Source of the DNA: Brachycybe producta
Taxonomy: Eukaryota; Arthropoda; Diplopoda; Playtdesmida; Andrognathidae
Reading direction: 5' to 3'
Length of the DNA: 64,000 nucleotides
NCBI GenBank assembly: GCA_036925085.1
Contig: JAUPFP010000003.1
Span: forward strand, 10,810,008 to 10,874,007
In this document: positions 23,154 to 33,448 of the stretch, piece after piece
How positions within the stretch are numbered: the first letter of the stretch is position 1
Layout: each line of letters begins with the position of its first letter
The notes under the pieces: model-generated
Database searches by the model: none
Seen by the model: the letters and a program-made list of their open reading frames with translations, nothing else
Told to the model about the DNA's origin: nothing
Program-made: the position numbers and the translations under genes

Positions 23154-24225
23154 CTATCTGGCTCGTAACATGCTCATCATACAGGAAAATATGAAACATG
23201 TTGTCAGGATGCCCACCACGCAAAATATTGACATCACCATGGCAGATCCTAAACTCGAAAAAGCACTCGAAAAAATGCCGGAGAATATATTCGTAAAATC
23301 AAAATTACCACCCGTAGTAAAAACTACATTCAATGTAACATAGGTATTGTTCTGTTGAATGAGTTCTATATAGGGGTCTTCAAAACAACCTTTAAACAAT
23401 TCGCAGGATGATTCCACCCTGTATATCAGGCAAATTTTATCATGCAAACACCTTTGACTTAATTTAAGTTGAATCTCATGTTCTTTGGCTACTGTTGTCA
23501 ATAACAGGGTGGTCAAGGTACGGTTAAACCTTTCAACTAATCCATCAGTTTGTGGGTGATACGCTGAGGTAAAGATTTTTATCCTGAACATCTTACATAA
23601 TTGTGTATTAATTCAGACGTGAAGTTTGCACCTCTGTCTGTAATTAATTCTCTTGGACTGCCATATCTCGATATTATCTCTCTTACCAATACACTTGCTA
23701 TTGTTTCTGCTCTCTGATCTTGAATGGCAAATGCTTCCGGATATCTAGTCAAGTAATCACAGATGACAACGATGTATTTATTTCCATTGGCAGTGGTTGG
23801 TAAAGGACCTAACATGTCCATCCCAATTCTTTCAAATGGCTTAGAGGGTGGTGGAAATTTGCACAAAGGACTCTTTCCTTGTGGAACTTTCTTTTCTTGA
23901 CATGAAATGCAAGATTCACAGTAATGCTTTACATCAGATCGTAAAGTTTTCCAATAAAACCTTTCTTCGATGCACTGTATTGTCTTATCTTTCCCTAAAT
24001 GTCCTGCTAAAACATTATCATGGCACATTCTCAATATGGTCTCCCTTCTTCTTATGAGTACTACCAATTTAATCATGTGTTCCTCTTTACTAACCATCCC
24101 TTTGTATTCAACTCATAATTTCGCTTCTCCACCTCCTTCTGAATTTCTTTGGAAGTTGGACAACCATGCAAATTCTCCAAAAAAACTTTTTTTATTGCAT
24201 CATACTTTTGTTCAATGAATAAATT
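23154..24225 (-). pseudogene. pol-env: gypsy integrase joined in frame to env C-terminus
   Basis: Minus strand. The 24225-24100 frame is a linker upstream of integrase. 24097-23579 holds the integrase zinc domain (AGHLGKDKTI, YCESCISCQEKK) and the core with GMDMLGPLP (Asp 1) and LITDRGANFTSEL (Asp 2). After a one-frame shift, 23591-23154 continues with SAYHPQTDGLVERFNRTL (catalytic Glu). Soon after, and without a stop, the frame passes into SSCELFKGCFEDP, a linker, then a hydrophobic anchor (VMSIFCVVGILTTCFIF) and a short basic tail ending at 23154. The missing middle (integrase C-terminus and most of env) spans several kb in the relative at 7.6-18.2 kb. This is an internal deletion that happens to fuse the two frames. 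Confidence 0.87.
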
Positions 24226-24244
24226 AACCCACGTGGGTTACAGT

Positions 24245-24520
24245 GAGGTCACCTTTGATTTCACAATTTACTTTGGTAGCAAAATTGGTTATGTCTTTGG
24301 CAGAGAAGTGATTCTCGGGTCCTTGGTTCATGTCCTGGCTGGAGTTTTATGTGTTGTCCCAAAAGTTCTCTGTAGGATTTAAGTCTGGAGGAAACGCCGG
24401 CCATTTGAGACTGGTGATAATTTCGTTTTGTAACCATTCATTTCTTAGGTTAGCAAAGCGAACTGGTGTATTTTCTTGCTCAAATACTAAGCTGACTTTG
24501 GTCAGTTAGTAAACACTCTC
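24245..24520 (-). pseudogene. Tc1-like transposase fragment
   Basis: Minus-strand frames contain NLRNEWLQNE and then WPAFPPDLNPTENFWD, which matches the third catalytic block of Tc1-type transposases (WPxxSPDLNPIENLWD, with the terminal Glu). Only the C-terminal third is present. It abuts the gypsy element near 24240, suggesting truncation by or insertion of one into the other. An early stop after FWDNT shows decay. Confidence 0.68.
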
Positions 24521-25100
24521 ATAACGTTGTCTAATACTCAACATTATTTTTTGGTTGAAATGAAGGCGCAAAGCTACTCATTGCAAGGGGCACTAAACAC
24601 TTCGCATAATATTAGGCTCCCACCAACAACATTTCTGAAGGGAAAAAAATTCAATCTCAATAATCTTGATGGTTTTTCTTTTTTTCTTCATATTGGAAGG
24701 ATGTGAGGAAAAACCACAATATTATTCTAAACAAAATTTTGGCAGTGAGTGAGCCTAATGATAAGGGAAACATTTAGTGGATAAAAAAGATTTTACAAAT
24801 TGGAAAAGGCCATTGTGTTGCAATATTCAACATCTACTCACAGATACTTTCACTTTTGGTGCGGTGTTTTCCATTCAGAAGTAACAATATTTCAATGTTG
24901 CTATTTTTCTATTATCCTTCATATGATAAATTGTCCATTTTTAAAACATTCGCATTAGATGGTTAAGAATCAATGTGACAATGTTTGATGAACTACTTTT
25001 ATTTACTGCTTGGTTCTTCACTGGAAGAAAAAAACTCGATGCCAAGTAAAGCTTTTTCCGTGACAATGTTTTTTTATTGTTTTGTTCATTATTGCTCTAC
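24521..25100. other. gene-free stretch with a dispersed repeat
   Basis: No coding feature. The segment 24786-24858 is similar to 31430-31502 in the same orientation; both contain AGATTTTACAAATT and CACAGATACTTTCA. As these flank the interrupted Harbinger element on both sides they may be part of a shared repeat, but they are direct rather than inverted copies. Confidence 0.45.
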
Positions 25101-25110
25101 CTTTCAACAG

Positions 25111-25227
25111 GAACCAATCCCACCTGCAGAACGATTGACTATCATGCTACGTTTCCTTGCAACAGGTCAATCGTTTCGAAGTCTTTCTTGGGAATTTTGT
25201 GTTGAGGTTGTTTCATCAACAGTTTAG
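25111..25227 (+). pseudogene. PIF/Harbinger transposase, N-terminal exon (element A)
   Basis: After a plausible splice acceptor (TTTCAACAG|GAACC) the frame reads PIPPAERLTIMLRFLATGQS followed by FRSLSWEF. This is the N-terminal helical block of Harbinger (HARBI1-type) transposases, just before the catalytic domain. Similarity stops at about 25227, where a LINE begins. The transposase continues in the same family register at about 28790, after the LINE and its nested TIR element. Confidence 0.65.
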
Positions 25228-25793
25228 AGGTAGGTATTGTACCAGATATGTGGAAATTAGCTAACGTTAGTCCAATTTTTAAATCAGGAGACAAGTCTCA
25301 GGTAACTAATTACAGACCTGTGTCTTTAACCTCGATAGTTTGCAAGGTCCTTGAACATATTATATATTCCTCCTCAATGAATTTTCTTATGGAAAACAAT
25401 CTTGTGTGATAACCAGCATGGGTTTCTTAGGGGCTTTCATGTGAAACCCAGCTTATACTTTTAGTTGACCTTCAGAAAAATTTAGACAAAGGGAGACAGA
25501 TAGATTTAGTTTTTCTTGATCTCTGCAAGGCATTTGACACAGTTTCTCACTCAAAACTAATGACAAAAATTAGTGGGTATGGATTGGGTGAACAGGTGTA
25601 TAAATGGGTGCATTCTTTTTTGAGTGATAGAAAAGATAGGGTTGTTGCAGGTGGGTCTGAATCTGACTGGGTATGGGTTACATCAGGGGTTCCTCAGTGT
25701 AGTGTGCTGGGTCCACTTCTGTTTCTTTTATATATCAATGACCTCAGCAGTCCAGTTAGCAGCAATTGCCGGCTATTTGCAGATGATACAATA
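25228..25793 (+). pseudogene. LINE reverse transcriptase, 5' part
   Basis: Plus-strand non-LTR RT. Motifs in order: IFKSGDKSQVTNYRPVSLTS (about 25275), DLCKAFDTVSHSKL (about 25520), DRKDRVVAGGSESDW, VTSGVPQCSVLGPLLF (about 25690) and CRLFADDT (about 25780) with the catalytic Asp pair. One frameshift and stops occur near 25400. The usual Gly of VPQGS is Cys. The frame is cut at 25793 by the TIR element and resumes at 27889. It lacks an endonuclease, so this is a 5'-truncated copy inserted in the Harbinger element. Confidence 0.88.
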
Positions 25794-27886
25794 ACACAGG
25801 CCTGCAAATAAACACTTCATTTTTTTCCCCACAATATTAGCTGTTTCTTATGTTTATCAGTACGCTGAGTTCCAAAATGCTGAGCATTTCCCTCTATCAT
25901 GTAAGGTTTTTCCGCAAAGTGGGTATGAAAGTTTAGGAGAAACACACAGAACAGATAGAAGTGTAGTAACACTTTAATTCAAAAACATATAAGATCAAGG
26001 TGAAATTACATTGTATTTAACAGATGTTGTTTGTACATTTATATTATACAATCAAAAATCCATATAATACCGAATTTTCTTGCCCTCAAAGCTTCGTTTC
26101 GAACTTTTTCTCTTCTGTACTGCACGTATCTATTCCCTGTGCAGCATCCAGCAGTAGTCCGCAATCATGTTCACATCTCATCGTCCTTGATACCTCCGCT
26201 CCATTTCCTTGATGTCCTGATGAAACCTCTCCTTGCTCTTCACTCACAGCACCAAGATTTTTTGGGAAATAGTCCAGATGTAAGTTTAAAAAGTGGAGCT
26301 TCAAGCTCATTGAGCAGCCCAAGGCTTGGAGGTTCTTCAACATGTTTTCTACAATGTTCCTGAAGTTAGGATCTTTTTGATTGCCAATAAACTTTGTGAC
26401 AACATCTCTAAAGGATGTCCATGCCAATCTCGATGACTTCCATCTGTGCTTCAAAGCTTTCATCCCTTATAAGTTTTCGTATGCCTGGACCGGTAAAAAC
26501 CTCTTCTTTTAACTTTGCTTCTGACAGTCCTGGGAACTTGCTTGTTAAGTACTTGAAAGTATCCCCATCTTTCGGCAATGCCTTTACAAACTGCTTCATC
26601 ATGCCTAGTTTGATGTAAAGTGGGGGTAGAAGTACTTTTTCGTGGTCCACAAGAGATTTAAAATGAACATTCTTTTCTCCGACCTTTAGTATCCTTCTTG
26701 GCCACACTTTCTGACTCCAGTGCTTAGCTTTGGCACGACTATCTCACTCACACAGGAAACAGGGGTATTTGGTGTTGCCGCCTTGTTGTCCAAGGATCAT
26801 AGAAAGCACTTTGAGATCGCCGCAGATGGTCCATTTGTATTCGTTGTAGTTAAGCTTGTCCAAGATCAAAGCCAAGTTGTTGTATTTCTTCTTCAAATGA
26901 ACTGAGTGTCCAACTGGAATAGAAGCATAAATGTTGCCATTGTGAAGGACAGCTTTCAGGCTTCTCTTGGACGAGTCAATGAAGAGTCTCCAATCATCCG
27001 TCTCATGCTGAATTTTAAACATTGCCATCAAACCGGGGACATGGGAGCAGTAAACAAGTTCACCATCCTGAGTAAAGTAAGGCTGGAAGGCTTTCTCTCG
27101 GTTTCGATACCAAGAGAATGAGGTCCCAGCTGCCAAGAAGTTCTTCTCCTGTAGTCTGGAGCCAAGCAACTCAGCAGAATCCTTAGGAAGGCCCAGATCT
27201 CGGATCAAATCATTTAATTCTGGTTGTGAAAACAGTTGGGGTCCTCTGGTGTCGTCCACTTGACACATCAGCAGAACTTTCCTCCAACTCGCTCCCTGTT
27301 GGTGAAGGCACATAGTCTAGCCTTTCTGGAGGCAAAGGTATCGGAATGCCTGGTCCATGAGGCACAGGGCGTAGTGCAGATTCAGGGTTGGGGTAGGAGA
27401 TCACTTTTCTGTTTTTTAAACTAGCCTTGTATGTTGCATGTGCAAAAGTAGCAATCATCGCTGTGGTTTCGGGGCTCCCTCCAAATCACAGGCACTCCAA
27501 AACGAAATGACTTCACCTTGCCCTTCGACCACATGTGGAGTCCTTCGACGCAACTTGAACAGACTCCATGAGGGGCCCATGACTTGTCCTGGTCTCCAAT
27601 CTTAACACCAAAATATGCAAAATACACTTTCTTGACAAAGTCCGTGAAGTTTCGCTGTTTTTTCACTACAATTTCTCCACAAATATAGCAAAAGCTATCG
27701 GGAGAATTGACACAACCTCTTGAAGCCATGGTCACATTTAGTTATGCAATCTGAAATAAATAAATTCCATTAGCGTCAAAACTGTACGTGATGGATTGTT
27801 TTTAGTATTTCTCCTGAACTAAGCATTAAAAGTTACATAAGAAACACCTTTTATTGCAAAGAAAAAAAATTCATTGCAGACCTGTG
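25794..27886 (-). mobile_element. 2.09-kb TIR transposon with TA target, unclassified family
   Basis: Ends are inverted repeats: ACACAGGCCTGCAA at the left (25794-25807) and, reading inward from the right end, CACAGGTCTGCAATGAA (27886 leftward). TA occurs on both sides (25792-25793 and 27887-27888). Excising the element and one TA restores the LINE reading frame exactly at the residues after FADDT. It holds one minus-strand pseudogene of a zinc-finger/DDE-like family. The combination of TA target, short CACAGG repeats and this protein does not match a transposon superfamily I can name. Confidence 0.82.
26130..27735 (-). pseudogene. zinc-finger, DDE-like protein of the TA-target transposon
   Basis: I recognise this as a large, usually hypothetical protein family scattered in invertebrate genomes. 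Start ATG is near 27729. N-terminus: ZAD-like Cys pairs (CYICGE, about residue 15; VCSSCVEG, about 58; DDCYFC, about 93). A proline-rich linker follows (RPVPHGPGIPIPLPPERLD, about 27350). Then come LNDLIRDLGLPKDSAELLGS (about 27190), RLFIDSSKRSLKAVL (about 26980) and WTICGDLKVLSMILGQQGG (about 26820) before YPCFLC. C-terminal blocks are LPPLYIKLGMMKQFVKALPK (about 26620), SLKLHFLNLHLDYFPKNLGA (about 26290) and, after a shift, ERFHQDIKEMERRYQG. The Asp of CGDLK, an Asp in HLDYF and a Glu/Asp near ERFHQD are candidate catalytic acids; that is inference. Frameshifts near 27420, 26710 and 26230 and a stop break it. Confidence 0.78.
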
Positions 27887-27888
27887 TA

Positions 27889-28700
27889 ATTTATCATGAG
27901 GTTACCTCTGACAATGATTGCCATATTATAGATAGGGACTTGAAAGCAATAGAGGCATGGTGTTTTAAATGGCAACTTCAATTTAATAAGGAAAAATGTT
28001 GTGTAATGAGGGTAGCTAGGGGAAGGAATCCAATTATATTTCCATATAGAATAGGGGCCATTCCACTTAATGTAGATTTTTATAAATATTTGGGGGTGAG
28101 GATTACAGCTAAACTTTCTTGGAAGCTGCATTTTGAACAGATTATTTCCAAGTCTATGCAGATGCTAAGGTTTAGTCAACGCATTCTAAGAAAGTGTTCC
28201 AGGGAGGTAAAATGTATAGCATATCAATCATTAGTACAACCCCATCTAGAATACTGCAGCTCCGTGTGGAATCCTCACACTGCAGACTTAGCTCACTCCA
28301 TAGAAATGGTCCAACACAGGGCTGCTAGGTTTGTTTGTGGTAAATATAGATATGCTGACAGTCTAACTAAAATGCTTTCGGAGCTTGGTTGGGATGGTTT
28401 ACTTGCAAGATGTTCAGATTTTAGTTTTAATATCTTTAATCGAATGTTAGAAGGCTCTTGCCCTAAACCTACTTCAAGTAAACTTTGCAGGGCATTATAT
28501 TTGGGTAGCGGTGACCACTCCAACAAAGTTGGAAAGATTTTTGCACGAACAGATTCTTATTACTGGTCATTTGTCCCTAGGGCGGTTCGACAATAGAACT
28601 CGCTTGCTGGGGATTTTGTGCAGGAAAAACGTATTTTACGGGAGTCATAATTTTGTTTTGTTTTGACAATGCATATGTTTGCAGCATTAAAAAATATTGA
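27889..28700 (+). pseudogene. LINE reverse transcriptase, 3' part and tail
   Basis: Continues the LINE beyond the TIR element. Recognisable blocks: IEAWCFKWQLQFNKEKC, FYKYLGVRITAKLSWKLHFE, PHLEYCSSVWNPHT, SIEMVQHRAARFVCGKYRY and LGWDGLLARC. These are the thumb and C-terminal region typical of arthropod and fish LINEs of the Jockey/CR1/Rex type. The frame is open from 27889 to the TAG near 28596. The 3' end holds two copies of a TTTTGACAATG motif (about 28660 and 28744), a plausible LINE tail. Harbinger sequence resumes just after. Confidence 0.88.
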
Positions 28701-28789
28701 AATTGTTGTTGGGTTTATATCAATGGGGTTTTATATTTTCTGGTTTTGACAATGAATTTTATATGCTGCATGTGGACTCTTGTCTCTCT

Positions 28790-29709
28790 GCCATACGCCT
28801 TTATGGCTGCTTGCAGAGTAATTTTTCAAATTCAAATTGAGACTTGCACTGTCCTTTATAAAGCTCTCTTGCATACATTTCAATTTCCAACAAATAAATG
28901 TGATTGGGAAGTAATTGTCAAACAATTCAATGATAGGTGGAATTTCCTTCAGTGTTTGGGGCAGTTGATGGGAAACATGTTGTTTAAAAACAAACCATCA
29001 CTAAGTGGATCACATTTTCATAATTATAAAGGAACAGAATCAATTGTTCTACTAGCCATAGTTGATGCAGACTATGTATTCCGATATATAGTTGTAGGCA
29101 CGCAAGGAAGAATAAGTGATGGTGGTGTTTTGAACAACCTTTAAGCAGTTACTAGATGTTGATAAAATTGACCTGCCTGAACCACGAGTGCTTCCTGGAC
29201 GTTTCACACCTGTTTCATACATTTTTATAGCTGATGATGCATTTGCACTTCAGAAATACTTACTGAAGCTGTATGGAGGAACCAATGAAAGCATGGAGCA
29301 GAGAGAGTATATGATTACAGATTATCACGTGCTCGGCGAATGGTTGAAAGTGCTTTTGGAATCCTAGCTAACAGTTTTCGAGTGTTATTGCAGCCAATTT
29401 GTTTTTCACCTGTGAAGGCCAAACAAAATTTTTGCAACTTGTGCATTGCACTATTTTTGCGAAGTAAAGGCAATGTCGAATGTTGGCCAATGGATGATGG
29501 ATAGAGAAGACATTGACAGTGGCAGTATTGTCCCAGGACGATGGCGTTCTGAATTACCTGGCACACAAATAACGGGATTGAACATGCCAAATATTCATAC
29601 TAATTACTCACATAATTATGGTATGACTGCACGTTCTGTGCAAGATAAGTATAAGGATTACTTCAACTCCGAAACAGGAGCTGTTCATTGGCAATTACGC
29701 TTTGCTTAA
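28790..29709 (+). pseudogene. PIF/Harbinger transposase, catalytic part (element A)
   Basis: Plus-strand DDE transposase of the Harbinger type. The 28820-29144 frame reads ETCTVLYKALL, then WEVIVKQFNDRWNFLQCLGQ followed by LMGNM, where the family has the first Asp in LDGKH; that Asp is lost. Then FHNYKGTESIVLLAIVDADY. After a shift: YIFIADDAFAL (second Asp). Further frames have VESAFGILANSFRV-like sequence (about 29345), where the catalytic Glu is expected, and 29446-29709 (QWMMDREDIDSGSIVPGRWR) is the C-terminal tail. Frameshifts near 29140 and 29330. Its MADF-like partner gene lies downstream on the opposite strand. Confidence 0.87.
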
Positions 29710-29930
29710 AGTATTGTTTAAAAATTACTGTGTATTAATGTAATGAATGAGTTTACAATAAAGACAAAGTGCAAGAACTTGTAATTTTATTTTTTGAATT
29801 TAGTTTTTGTATAATTAAATAGCAGCTGCTGTTTCTGCAATTTACATTCTTCTCTTTCCAACTCTTCAAATGAGCTCTTCAACAGAGCTATTATTTTGGC
29901 TCCGCTTAACATTTGATGAATTCTTCTCCA

Positions 29931-31000
29931 TTACTCTAGCCTAGGTGAGGTACTGCTTGAGCTTGCATGCGGCACTGGGCTACTTGTATGGAATGCTTGT
30001 ATCTCAGATGCACTTTCCTCAAACATATCCATCGTCGAGGCATCTTCGATTGCAATGAGCTGTTCCGTAGCTGCAGCAATATCGTCCTGCATAATACAGG
30101 TCACCTGCATCATAAAAACGTGTTTACATGTGTACATATAAACAATTATCAATACTAATGTAACAACCCGACTCGGTCGCCACAACACCCTGGCAAGTTT
30201 TACCCAACTTACCAGCCACTGACCTCCTTGGGATGGGTCAAAGCACTGACCAGCCCTCTTGCACCATCCGTGCCCAGGGTAGTGCCAGACGGACGAATGG
30301 CCGACGGAGAAACCACGTTAAATCCCTGATGGATCTTACCATGGTGCCGACACGAAGAACCGGCCGACAAGCCGAAACGTGACGGATAAAGGACGGTGAA
30401 GATGATGGGGTTCTTCACACCAGACCCCCAACCTCCCTGCAGTAACTTCTTCAGTCAAACGAATAACGGACACGAAACAGTTGTAAAAGAATAAACAAGG
30501 ATAATTTATTCAACAATAATAAATGATTAATAAACACTATTTAAAGCAATCCCTGCTGGATACTTCTCCAGCAGAGAACAACACAAAAGAACAAAAGATG
30601 AATCGTGGCCATCTTGGCCACCTGCTGAATCGAGCACAAAATACACATTCACACAGCTCATCAGGGTCAAACACACTGCCCAGTATATAATGGCCACCAC
30701 CATTATATACCCCTCAGGCTGCTCCACCTGTGGGTTGACAGTGACCCTTGGCTGGCCTTTTGTCATCTACCAGGCAGCCTATTTTAGCCAGCCTAGCAGA
30801 TGACAACAGGAAATTTAGTTCTGCTCCAAAAGGAGCAAAACTGGGTCGTCACACTAACCACATCAGTCTTGTGACTGTAGACAGAATGTCAGTACTCTGG
30901 TCAGCCTGCATGGCATCTTGCAAGAACATCATGTTTTTGTAATGAACACATTTTGGTTGGTGAAGGGTATCCAAACCACTTCCCAACTTATGGGACATTT
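29931..31000 (-). pseudogene. MADF-like partner gene of Harbinger element A
   Basis: On the minus strand, near 30950-30860, a frame reads NMMFLQDAMQADQSTDILST. After an intron whose acceptor is TTTTATGATGCAG|GTGACC (about 30110), the last exon encodes QDDIAAATEQLIAIEDAST and a Ser/Pro-rich tail ending near 29931. Position and convergent orientation next to the transposase match the two-gene layout of PIF/Harbinger, whose second gene is Myb/MADF-like. The N-terminal MADF domain itself was not found, so identity rests on context. A solo LTR sits in the intron. Confidence 0.45.
30159..30853 (-). mobile_element. solo LTR (695 bp) with CTAA duplication
   Basis: Starts TGTAACAACCCGACTCGG and ends GGGTCGTCACA, with the 4-bp duplication CTAA (30155-30158 and 30854-30857). 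Minus-strand TATA box (GGGTATATAATGG, about 30700) and AATAAA (about 30505) show the transcribed strand. GC content is higher than in the surroundings. It differs from the LTRs at 16471 and 57406. No internal region of this element is present, so it arose by LTR-LTR recombination. Confidence 0.92.
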
Positions 31001-31243
31001 TGACTTTTTTTTAATTTGCGTGTAACACGTATGCATATGTTTAAATTTTAGTTTAACCTCAGCACCTAATGTAAAAACGTTGATCCTCATTTATCCTCAG
31101 TGACGTATTACGATGTATTAAGTTACACTAAATCTCAAAGAACAAATTAATAATTACTCGAAACATCAATGGAAAATGCCAGCCGAAGTTGTTCCCGGAG
31201 TTTACTCAGCAGATTTTCGCAGATTACTATATATATCGTAATT

Positions 31244-31270
31244 CCTGTGCTTTGGGTTCCAAAGCACAGG
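31244..31270. repeat. perfect 12-bp inverted repeat, 3-nt loop
   Basis: CCTGTGCTTTGG, GTT, CCAAAGCACAGG. The stem is uninterrupted and stands in AT-rich DNA. It could be the head-to-head junction of two terminal repeats or a structured RNA element. Nothing coding is adjacent. Confidence 0.9.
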
Positions 31271-33180
31271 TTGCACAAAACAGAAAGTTGTAAAAACAAT
31301 TTATTAAAACATTATTCCAAAAATTATGCCAAAAATTGACTATATGAGTGCCAATTAAAAATGTGTAAAGGGGAGTGGTTTACATATGGGAAAAGCTCCA
31401 TTTTAAACAATTCACAAAATTTTAACCAACAAAGATTTTACAAATTAGAAAACACCATTTAGTTACATTATTCAACAGCTACACACAGATACTTTCATGA
31501 AATAGAAACTTTTTATCCACAATGTTTTCTAATTTGAAAAATCTTTCTTAGTTACTTTTTTATGAATTTTTTAAAATGGCCATTTTTTCTAAAGAGAAAC
31601 CAATGGAAAAAAAACGGTTAAAAAAGTACCAACTTTGCCAACTTGAGAAAGAACATATTCACTTGTGATAGGGAATTGTTTCTGTGTGCACTGAAACAAT
31701 AACAGCTCAGTGACAAAGATTTCTCTACAGAAGCCTACTCCCCACGTCAAGACTGGATACATGAGTAGGAGGATGGGAATAGTTAGTAGGATAAGGCCTA
31801 TGAGCACAAAAAAGGCCCACGGGCGGAATGATGACATAAAAGCCCGAAAACATATGTTCACATTCGAAAAATCATACGTGGAAACATCGAATGGCCCCAA
31901 CATTCGGTCCGGATGTAATGAGTACAATTTTCTTTAATCCAACTTTGCATGAGCGTGCATCAAAAAGAGGCATAAAAGCCCCAAAAAATGTATGCACTTT
32001 TTTCCCAATTTCTACTTCGATAGGTAATAGAAGAATTCGGCTTCGATATGCCCCTTATTCAAAAAATTGATCTTTGTGAAGTTTTTATGAGAATCTTTTT
32101 TTCTAAATTGCCACTTTTTTGAAAAAGGTGGTAAGTACACTTGCGACATCAGGTGGCATAAGTGCACTCGAAAGCACAGTGGCTCCTCTAGTGGTATTAG
32201 TGTATAACTAACTACACTTTAGACATTTCTTCAAAAGTGGGTTCTACGTTCCGTGTTTACCGTAAAACCCACACGGGACTAAGTCTATCGACTTTAAGCC
32301 TTACATTCGTTGACAATGATGTTTCATCCAACTTATCCCAAAAGTGGTAAGTGTAACTCCGTAACTATGACGAGATTAACTCTTCACCAAAACAGCCGCT
32401 GGTCACTTTTGACGAAAGTGCGCCCACTTTTGACCACGGCTGGCCAAAACTGGGCATGACTTTTTTATACAGTTTGCCGAAAATTCGACGTAGACTTTGG
32501 GTGCCGTAACTTAAGTGGCAATATTTAGAGGTTACTACAGTATGTTTATATTGAATTGCAGAAATTTTATGAAATTGAAGAGAGTATTAATGATTTACAT
32601 ATTCATTTTTTTCTGTAAAACAAGTTTGTATTTAAAAAAATAATTTCACCAAAAGTAGTCTTATTAATATAATAAAAACATTGACAAAATAAAGTTTTAA
32701 AGGCCACATTAATAGACAATAAAAAATTCTTAATTTTTAAAATTGCAATATGGAACTCCGAAGAAGACTTCTAGATATTTGCTTCGAAAAAGCATTGGTT
32801 TATGGTAGGCTCCATCAAGAATCCTACCAAGCACATTGCATACATAGCAGCCTTTCACATCTTTTGTCTCCTAGATCACCAAAAAATGTGACTGCTGCTT
32901 ACCATATTTCTAGTTATATTAATGGTTAAATCATAAACATGATCTATTTGGTTTTGTAGAGTTGACTGGCTAGGAAGAAAATTCCCATTCAATGTTTGTC
33001 AAGCTTCTGAAGAGGATTATCAGCCTCGATGAGTTTTTGGCTGATGAACTGGTTCAGCTCCCCATCCTTGGCTCAATTCTAGATGCATACATTACTTTTT
33101 TCATTCTGTTTTGGGTTTTTTAGAGTTTAGATGTAACAAAACAGTATGAGCACCATCGGCTGGTTTCCAATTTGAGACCC
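31271..33180. other. gene-poor stretch with one membrane-like frame
   Basis: The only notable frame is 31589-31927 on the minus strand, 112 codons with a strong hydrophobic segment (FFVLIGLILLTIPILLLMYP) preceded by DFSNVN. That arrangement loosely resembles the env anchors at 7.7 and 23.2 kb, but the similarity is too weak to call. 31430-31502 matches 24786-24858. The rest, including the GC-richer 32150-32480, shows no gene. Confidence 0.3.
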
Positions 33181-33448
33181 TTAAGGCGACCTTATAGTTC
33201 GTTCTTTTCTGTTCAGTCTGTTCAGTTACTGTTCCATTCTTACTGGTGGGGGTCATATAGTTTCTAAAACTGTTGTAACTGGCCATTCCGTTGGCATAAA
33301 AGGAACAAAAAGATTGGATAGAACTTGGCTCAACTTTAAAAAGGAATTCTGTTGCCAATAGCCAATCAGTGGTCGCAAGGCATAAGCCACACCTTATCCA
33401 GTTTAGTTTGTTTTCACTTCCTTTTCTCTCTTGTACTTTCTATTCAAC

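Noticed and set aside
22792..23343. 183-codon plus-strand frame
   Set aside because: It lies opposite the integrase-env fusion and its presumed LTR, and its composition follows the complementary strand. No family match.
31589..31927. Possible third env anchor on the minus strand
   Set aside because: Only a hydrophobic segment and DFSNVN are suggestive. There are no cysteine blocks and no linked pol, so it is listed only within the gap description.
32150..32480. GC-richer segment with short repeats as a possible CRISPR-like or SINE array
   Set aside because: No regular spacing and no polymerase III boxes or tail could be identified.
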